A stretch of DNA of 9,086 nucleotides from Gammaproteobacteria bacterium UBA6968 (GTDB lineage: Bacteria; Pseudomonadota; Gammaproteobacteria; Pseudomonadales; Azotimanducaceae). Below, one piece after another: positions 5,387-9,086 of this stretch. The DNA lies in assembly GCA_002450255.1 (NCBI GenBank), contig DJYW01000146.1, forward strand, positions 55,355 through 64,440, written 5' to 3'. The notes under the pieces are model-generated. The model was not told the DNA's origin and did no database searches. It worked only from the letters and a program-made list of their open reading frames with translations. The position numbers were made by a program, and so were the translations under genes. Position 1 is the first letter of the stretch, and every line of letters begins with the position of its first letter.

Positions 5387-6583
5387 TTAATCCGGCAAAC
5401 CTAAAACCCGCTTAGCGATGATATTAAGCTGCACTTCATTGGATCCGCCTGCGATAGAAATCGATTTAGCTTCCAACCACAACCGGCACATTGCGATTTC
5501 TTCGGCGTCAAAGGCATCACCCTGCCACCCCAGTCCTTGGCTACCGCGCATACGCACCTGCAAGTCTAACTGCTCTTTTACGTAGTTTGCTTCAACATAC
5601 TTGAAAATCGATGTCGCCGCGCCGGGCGTATCGGCCTCAGACTCTGCCACGGCACGCTGCTGAGTCAGCACAAACGCTCGCTTGAGCATCTCGTTAGCTA
5701 CCACCTCGCGACGTAAAGCGCGATCACTCGTGCTATCACCTAAGTACCGCTCGGCCAGTTCATTCAGCGGCACGGATGGTTTAATGCGCTCCATCGGCCC
5801 AGCCATATCAGCGCTTGCAAGCGCCGCCAAACCAGACCGTTCGTGTTGTAGCAGACGTTTACCCACCGTCCACCCATGGTTTAGCTTGCCAACAAGGTTC
5901 GCCTTTGGCACCCGTACGTTATCGAAAAAGGTCTGACAAAACGGCGACTGACCGTTAAGCATTTCGATGGGTCGTGTGGTCACTCCGGCGCTGTCCATGG
6001 AAAACACAATAAAACTGATGCCCTCATGCTTGGGCGCCGCACGATCAGTGCGCACTAAACAGAACATCCAATCGGCGTGGGACGCGCCAGATGTCCATAT
6101 CTTTGCACCGTTGACCAAAAAGTGATCGCCCCTATCTTCGGCAGAGGTTTGCAAACTGGCTAAATCCGACCCCGCGCCGGGCTCACTATAACCCTGACAC
6201 CAAGCAAACTCGCCCCGGGCGATGGCGGGCAAGTGCTGGGTTTTCTGCTCCTCGCTACCATATTCCAACAGCGTTGGCCCGATCATGGTGACGCCCATGC
6301 CAGCAAGGGGTGGCCGGGCACCAATCCGCTGTAGCTCATCTAACAGGATCAGCAGTTCATCAGTCGAGAGATCGGCACCCCCGTATTGACTTGGCCAGTG
6401 CGGCACCGTCCAGCCTTTCTCAGCCATGCGATCTAACCAGACATACGCGTCTGGGTTCGTACTGCGGCGTTTGTTACCACCATTGACTTGCTCCTCGGCA
6501 ACCATGCGCGAACGCATCGACTGCGGACAGTTAATGGCAAGCCACTCGCGAGTTGTGGCGCGAAAAGTTTGTAATGCTCCCAA
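5387..6583 (-). CDS. Acyl-CoA dehydrogenase family protein
   Basis: The 398-residue flavoprotein oxidises an acyl-CoA to the enoyl-CoA, passing electrons to electron-transfer flavoprotein. The FAD/substrate loop is seen as WCQGYSEPGAGSDLA (128-142) followed by GAKIWTSGASHADW (159-172). The C-terminal domain contains MRGSQGLGW (345-353) and SIAGGSNEVQLNIIAKRVLG. At the position of the catalytic Glu376 of medium-chain dehydrogenase there is Gly379. Glu248 in QHERSG aligns with the Glu254-type base of isovaleryl-CoA dehydrogenase, so it is the likely base. Length is normal. Translation probably starts at a TTG with AGGGAG five nucleotides upstream; the next Met (residue 23) would delete the first helix. 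It heads a probable two-gene operon with the hotdog protein. The substrate cannot be assigned; this subgroup includes branched-chain and ring or steroid-derived acyl-CoA enzymes. Confidence 0.9.
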   Translation of the reverse strand: MGALQTFRATTREWLAINCPQSMRSRMVAEEQVNGGNKRRSTNPDAYVWLDRMAEKGWTVPHWPSQYGGADLSTDELLILLDELQRIGARPPLAGMGVTMIGPTLLEYGSEEQKTQHLPAIARGEFAWCQGYSEPGAGSDLASLQTSAEDRGDHFLVNGAKIWTSGASHADWMFCLVRTDRAAPKHEGISFIVFSMDSAGVTTRPIEMLNGQSPFCQTFFDNVRVPKANLVGKLNHGWTVGKRLLQHERSGLAALASADMAGPMERIKPSVPLNELAERYLGDSTSDRALRREVVANEMLKRAFVLTQQRAVAESEADTPGAATSIFKYVEANYVKEQLDLQVRMRGSQGLGWQGDAFDAEEIAMCRLWLEAKSISIAGGSNEVQLNIIAKRVLGLPD

Positions 6584-6588
6584 AATAT

Positions 6589-6594
6589 CTCCCT
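6589..6594 (-). promoter_or_regulatory. Ribosome site for a TTG start (acyl-CoA dehydrogenase)
   Basis: AGGGAG on the minus strand stands 5 nt before TTG (6581-6583). No ATG or GTG is available in frame near it, and the encoded GALQTFRATTREWL fits the first helix of the family. This makes TTG the best start. Confidence 0.6.
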
Positions 6595-6765
6595 AACCCG
6601 AGCGCCTCTATGGTGCTTTAATAAGTCACTTAGGCTTTGAGCTTAATAGAGTTTATCTTTCTCTGCGCGAGTTTTGTCCTCAGCAACTTTACCGCGCCAG
6701 CTTCTGCACACGCCAAAATAGGTGCTCTGTCAATCACGACATATAATCGGTTAGAGAGACAATGT

Positions 6766-6776
6766 GTCAGCCTGAC
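6766..6776. promoter_or_regulatory. Short palindrome GTCAG-C-CTGAC, candidate operator
   Basis: Two 5-bp arms flank one central base, about 183 bp upstream of the dehydrogenase start and directly next to the left arm of a longer inverted repeat. The symmetry suits a dimeric regulator; there is no other support. Confidence 0.3.
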
Positions 6777-6820
6777 GAGTCCGAATCCATCGCGCTTGTC
6801 ACTTCAAAAGAGTCGGACTC
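6777..6820. repeat. Inverted repeat with 8-bp arms and 28-nt loop
   Basis: GAGTCCGA (6777-6784) is the exact reverse complement of TCGGACTC (6813-6820). The right arm is followed by AAAAATTTATT. It might be a hairpin in an untranslated RNA or a two-site operator. No known RNA family could be matched. Confidence 0.4.
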
Positions 6821-7078
6821 AAAAATTTATTGCCAAACCGCAGAAACCAGGGTGGTTCGCAGCATGCACTTCGAACAAACGGAAATCACAGGGATAGGCG
6901 GCCGCGCTTCGAAGGACCCCAAACTCCACCAAGACATTCGAAGGCATAAATCGGCATAGCCATTAGTACTTCGACGCCAGCAAAATAGATAAGCCAGACC
7001 CCCACGAGTAACGTAAACTGGTTATGGCACATCCAGACCCGGGCTCGTCACCGCGATCAATAAAATAACGGAATGATT

Positions 7079-7486
7079 ATGGACAAACTAACTTTTACGC
7101 TTGGCCGGTGCTTACTGGGTCTTTATTTCTTATATCCCGGTATCACAAAGATACCTCGCTACGATTTCATGGCCGGCTATATGACATTGCACAACATTCC
7201 GCTTGTGAATGTGGTTTTGCCAATCACGATCCTATTGCAGGTGGGTTGCGGATTGATGCTAATCGTAGGCTATAAAGTGAAACAAACGGCGCTGATTTTT
7301 GCGGGGCTTACCCTGCTAATCAATTTTGGCATGCACGACTTCTGGAATGACTATCCGAATACGGACGCCGGCCATGAGCTGCAAAACTTCGTCAAAAATC
7401 TCGGAATTTTCGCTGGCTTGTTAATCGTTAGTGCAAGCAGTCATTTACCGCAATGGCAAATATCCGATAAAGCAAAAAGTGGCTAA
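7079..7486 (+). CDS. DoxX family small integral membrane protein
   Basis: The product is 135 residues with four predicted membrane segments at about 7-24, 43-64, 69-86 and 105-120, the layout of DoxX proteins. Family features are GRCLLGLYFLYPGITKI at the start, a Gly-rich second helix (LLQVGCGLMLIVGY), MHDFW in the third region, and FVKNLGIFAGLL in the last helix. DoxX proteins sit in the inner membrane; some are linked to quinone redox chemistry or oxidative stress, but most have no settled role. The ATG at 7079 has ACGGA with a 6-nt spacer. An in-frame ATG at 7073 would add two residues but abuts that site. The gene stands alone on the plus strand and ends before a shared terminator. Family assignment is fairly sure; function is open. 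Confidence 0.85.
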   Translation: MDKLTFTLGRCLLGLYFLYPGITKIPRYDFMAGYMTLHNIPLVNVVLPITILLQVGCGLMLIVGYKVKQTALIFAGLTLLINFGMHDFWNDYPNTDAGHELQNFVKNLGIFAGLLIVSASSHLPQWQISDKAKSG

Positions 7487-7600
7487 GGTGATCAGTTAGT
7501 GGCGGACCAACCAGAGACTTTCCGGCTGGCCTAACCCATCTAAACGGTAGCAAAAGCACTAAGACTGCTTTTCTGTTGACTAGATTGATAAGCCAAGCAA

Positions 7601-7626
7601 AAAAAGGGGCGCGAACGCCCCTTTTT
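7601..7626. terminator. Strong bidirectional intrinsic terminator
   Basis: GGGGCG (7606-7611) pairs perfectly with CGCCCC (7616-7621) around a CGAA tetraloop. A-rich sequence precedes the stem and TTTTT (7622-7626) follows, so both strands have a stem plus T-run. It lies between the convergent DoxX-like and hydratase genes and can end both transcripts. Confidence 0.93.
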
Positions 7627-7644
7627 GCAAATCCATACCTTACT

Positions 7645-8406
7645 CTAGGTGCCGGTCCAATTGGGTGCGCGTTTTTCAGCAAAAGCGATCGGTCCTTCTT
7701 TAGCATCGTTCGACGCAAAGACTTCCTTCTGTAACGGTACCTGCATTTCCCAAAGTGAGTCCTCGTCAATGCCCATAGAAGCGGCGCGGACCAAAGATTT
7801 AGAGGCCTTCACTGCCAACGGTGCGTTTTCAGCGATTCGCCCAGCCAACGCGAGAGCCGCAGCGAGCGCCTCGTCCGGTTCCGTTAACGCGCTCAACATG
7901 CCGGCGTCCATAGCCTCTTCTGCGCTGATGGGTTCGCCTGTAAGCGCCATTTCCATGGCTTTCGCATAGCCCACCCGGGCGGGAAGACGAAACACGCCAC
8001 CGGCCGCAGCAAACAAACCCACCTTCACTTCTCGGATGCCGATTTTGGCTCCTTTAGCCGCTACGATAAGATCACAGGTCAGCATGATCTCGCAGCCTCC
8101 AGCCAGCGCAAACCCGTTTACCGCCGCAATGAGCGGCTTTTTCGCGCCAGAACGCACAAACGTATTCAAAGGCCCAATATCCTCGCCGCGGGCAAAAGCC
8201 TTTAAGTCCATCCCCGCGCAAAAAGCGCGACCGTTACCGGTGATCACACCGGCAACCAGGGTATCATCGGCATCCAGCTCCTGAATTGCATTCCAAAGAC
8301 CATGCGACAAATCACCATTAATGGCGTTCATAGCGTCCGGTCGATTTAACGTAATCACCATGACGCCTCCTTGACGCTCAATGATGACGGCTTGTTCTGT
8401 ACTCAT
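7645..8406 (-). CDS. Enoyl-CoA hydratase (crotonase), catalytic residues intact
   Basis: The 253-residue protein hydrates trans-2-enoyl-CoA, the second step of beta-oxidation, or acts in a related acyl-CoA pathway. Both oxyanion-hole segments are seen: R60-A-F-C-A-G-M-D-L68 and N97-G-F-A-L-A-G-G104. The two catalytic glutamates are present as Glu106 (GGCEIM) and Glu126 (IREVKVGL), matching rat E144 and E164. The usual C-terminal FAEKRAPNW closes the domain. The ATG at 8406 is chosen because GGGAG (8417-8421) lies upstream and the next residues start the fold directly. An in-frame TTG at 8433 would add nine residues but has no ribosome site. It is convergent with the DoxX-like gene and separated from it by a strong terminator. 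It contrasts with the other crotonase in the window, which lacks both glutamates. Substrate chain length is not predictable. Confidence 0.9.
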   Translation of the reverse strand: MSTEQAVIIERQGGVMVITLNRPDAMNAINGDLSHGLWNAIQELDADDTLVAGVITGNGRAFCAGMDLKAFARGEDIGPLNTFVRSGAKKPLIAAVNGFALAGGCEIMLTCDLIVAAKGAKIGIREVKVGLFAAAGGVFRLPARVGYAKAMEMALTGEPISAEEAMDAGMLSALTEPDEALAAALALAGRIAENAPLAVKASKSLVRAASMGIDEDSLWEMQVPLQKEVFASNDAKEGPIAFAEKRAPNWTGT

Positions 8407-8900
8407 AGCTCTCGCTCTCCCATAGTTGGCCAAATGTGAAATAAGAATGGCATGTTAATAGCTTGGCGGGAATCACGATAAACGGGTTGATCTCAGCCTT
8501 CGGAGAGTGGCCTCAAAGCTTGCTCGAAGGGCGGCCTTCATTGCAGCCGGGGCCAACGCGCACTGTCAACTTTCTGGATCACTTCAGATAGGGCTAATCC
8601 AAGCCCGCTCTCTTAGCGTCGCGGAAAAACGAGAATTCGGATGGCAACCAAAAGGATGGCGCTATAGCTAGACCAGCGACGGGTGGGGTTGATCACGATA
8701 GGAAAGTAAAAAAAAGCGCAATGAGCCGGACCGTAAGCAGAGTCATACCAGACCTCTTGCAACTTCACGTATAAGAAATGACAAATCGGCACTGCGGGAA
8801 CCACCTGCGTAAACCGGCCACATATATCACTTAAGGACAGAACCTAAATGTATCAGCTTTTTAAAGTAATTTGAGTCTGGCTCACCAGTTACCATCTATG
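8407..8900. other. Region of about 490 bp with no supported gene
   Basis: No convincing coding sequence was found. ATCACGATA (8472-8480) and GGGTTGATC (8484-8492) recur fused as GGGTTGATCACGATA at 8686-8700, a small rearranged repeat of unknown meaning. An 8-codon ATG frame at 8848-8874 follows AAGGA but is too short to support. The left part should hold the hydratase promoter, which I could not pinpoint. Confidence 0.45.
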
Positions 8901-9086
8901 TTATTTACACAGTTCTTCCCTAATTTCTTCCAGTAGCCCTACAGTTTCTTGCTGTCTTGTTACAAAGAAGAACAACGGATAAAGACCAATTGTAATGATA
9001 GTAAGAATAACAAAAATAAAAAACGTGCCTAATCTTGTCGCCACTTTACCCCCTAGAGCTTCAATTTTTGACTGATATAAAATGTT
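8901..9086 (-). CDS. 3' end of a small membrane protein (partial, cut by window edge)
   Basis: An open minus-strand frame runs from the window edge to TAA at 8901-8903 and gives 61 residues. It has a polar start with KIEALGGKVATRLG, one strongly hydrophobic segment (about 21-42, including ITIGLYPLFFF), and a charged helix ending LLEEIREELCK. The TIGLYP pattern after a membrane helix resembles small DUF4234-like proteins, but this is a loose likeness. A GTG inside the frame (V15) has AGGGGG four bases upstream, so a complete 47-residue protein starting at 9044 is an alternative. The local sequence is more AT-rich than the rest of the window. The true N-terminus cannot be seen. Confidence 0.6.
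   Translation of the reverse strand, partial: NILYQSKIEALGGKVATRLGTFFIFVILTIITIGLYPLFFFVTRQQETVGLLEEIREELCK

Larger units (their letters stand above)
6584..7078. other. Gene-poor divergent region of about 495 bp
   Basis: The region separates the dehydrogenase (minus) from the DoxX-like gene (plus) and should hold both promoters, though I found no strong -35/-10 pair. Open frames inside start with poor signals and have no family look. Elements seen are the palindrome at 6766-6776, the inverted repeat at 6777-6820, and three TTCGAA sites at 6870-6875, 6908-6913 and 6937-6942. Confidence 0.5.

Noticed and set aside
6771..6830. CTGACGAGTCC followed by a stem, reminiscent of a hammerhead ribozyme core
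   Set aside because: After the closing arm the sequence reads AAAAATT, not the required GAAA, and no cleavage-site stem was found.
6637..6959. Two overlapping plus-strand open frames (6637-6897 and 6762-6959)
   Set aside because: They start at TTG or ATG without a good ribosome site, their products look like random composition, and they overlap each other in different frames.
8613..8804. 63-codon minus-strand frame
   Set aside because: It has a GTG start without a ribosome site, no recognisable domain and irregular composition; it is more likely chance.
8848..8874. 8-codon ATG frame after AAGGA
   Set aside because: It is too short, and no downstream gene on that strand would be regulated by it.

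Overview
The window looks like a chromosomal stretch from a Gram-negative bacterium of moderate GC, roughly half G+C by eye. The gene set is rich in acyl-CoA chemistry: two crotonase-fold enzymes, an acyl-CoA dehydrogenase, a tandem hotdog protein, a PhyH-type dioxygenase and a dienelactone-hydrolase-like protein. This mix, with a DoxX-type membrane protein and an exported phosphatase-like protein, is common in marine gammaproteobacteria such as the OM60/Halieaceae group. That assignment is an inference from gene content; no rRNA or tRNA anchors it. No phage, transposase, CRISPR or tRNA signal was found.

Layout, left to right. (1) 36-1980, minus strand: a crotonase-fold protein, then a dienelactone hydrolase family protein. 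They are separated by 184 bp holding three short palindromes. (2) 1981-2272: a divergent intergenic region with a 14-bp palindrome (TTACCG-GA-CGGTAA), a plausible operator. (3) 2273-3525, plus strand: a 36-codon Lys/Glu-repeat ORF overlapping a 60-residue two-helix membrane protein by TAATG, then a PhyH-family Fe(II)/2-oxoglutarate dioxygenase. (4) 3785-6583, minus strand: an acyl-CoA dehydrogenase (TTG start) and a tandem hotdog protein (GTG start), probably one operon, then an exported phosphatase-like protein with a C-x4-R loop. (5) 6584-7078: about 495 bp without a convincing gene, containing a palindrome and a long inverted repeat. (6) 7079-7486, plus: a DoxX-family membrane protein. It converges on (7) 7645-8406, minus: a canonical enoyl-CoA hydratase, and a strong bidirectional terminator lies between them. 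(8) 8407-8900: mostly empty. (9) 8901-9086, minus: the 3' end of a small membrane protein cut by the window edge.

Taken together, the window reads as fatty-acid or other acyl-CoA breakdown, with an FAD dehydrogenation step, hydration/isomerisation steps and a possible side-chain hydroxylation by the PhyH protein. The substrate cannot be told from sequence. The two crotonases differ: the right-hand one keeps both catalytic glutamates of a hydratase, while the left-hand one has lost both and has an acidic residue where isomerase-type members have theirs. The least explained part is the tiny overlapping gene pair at 2273-2565.
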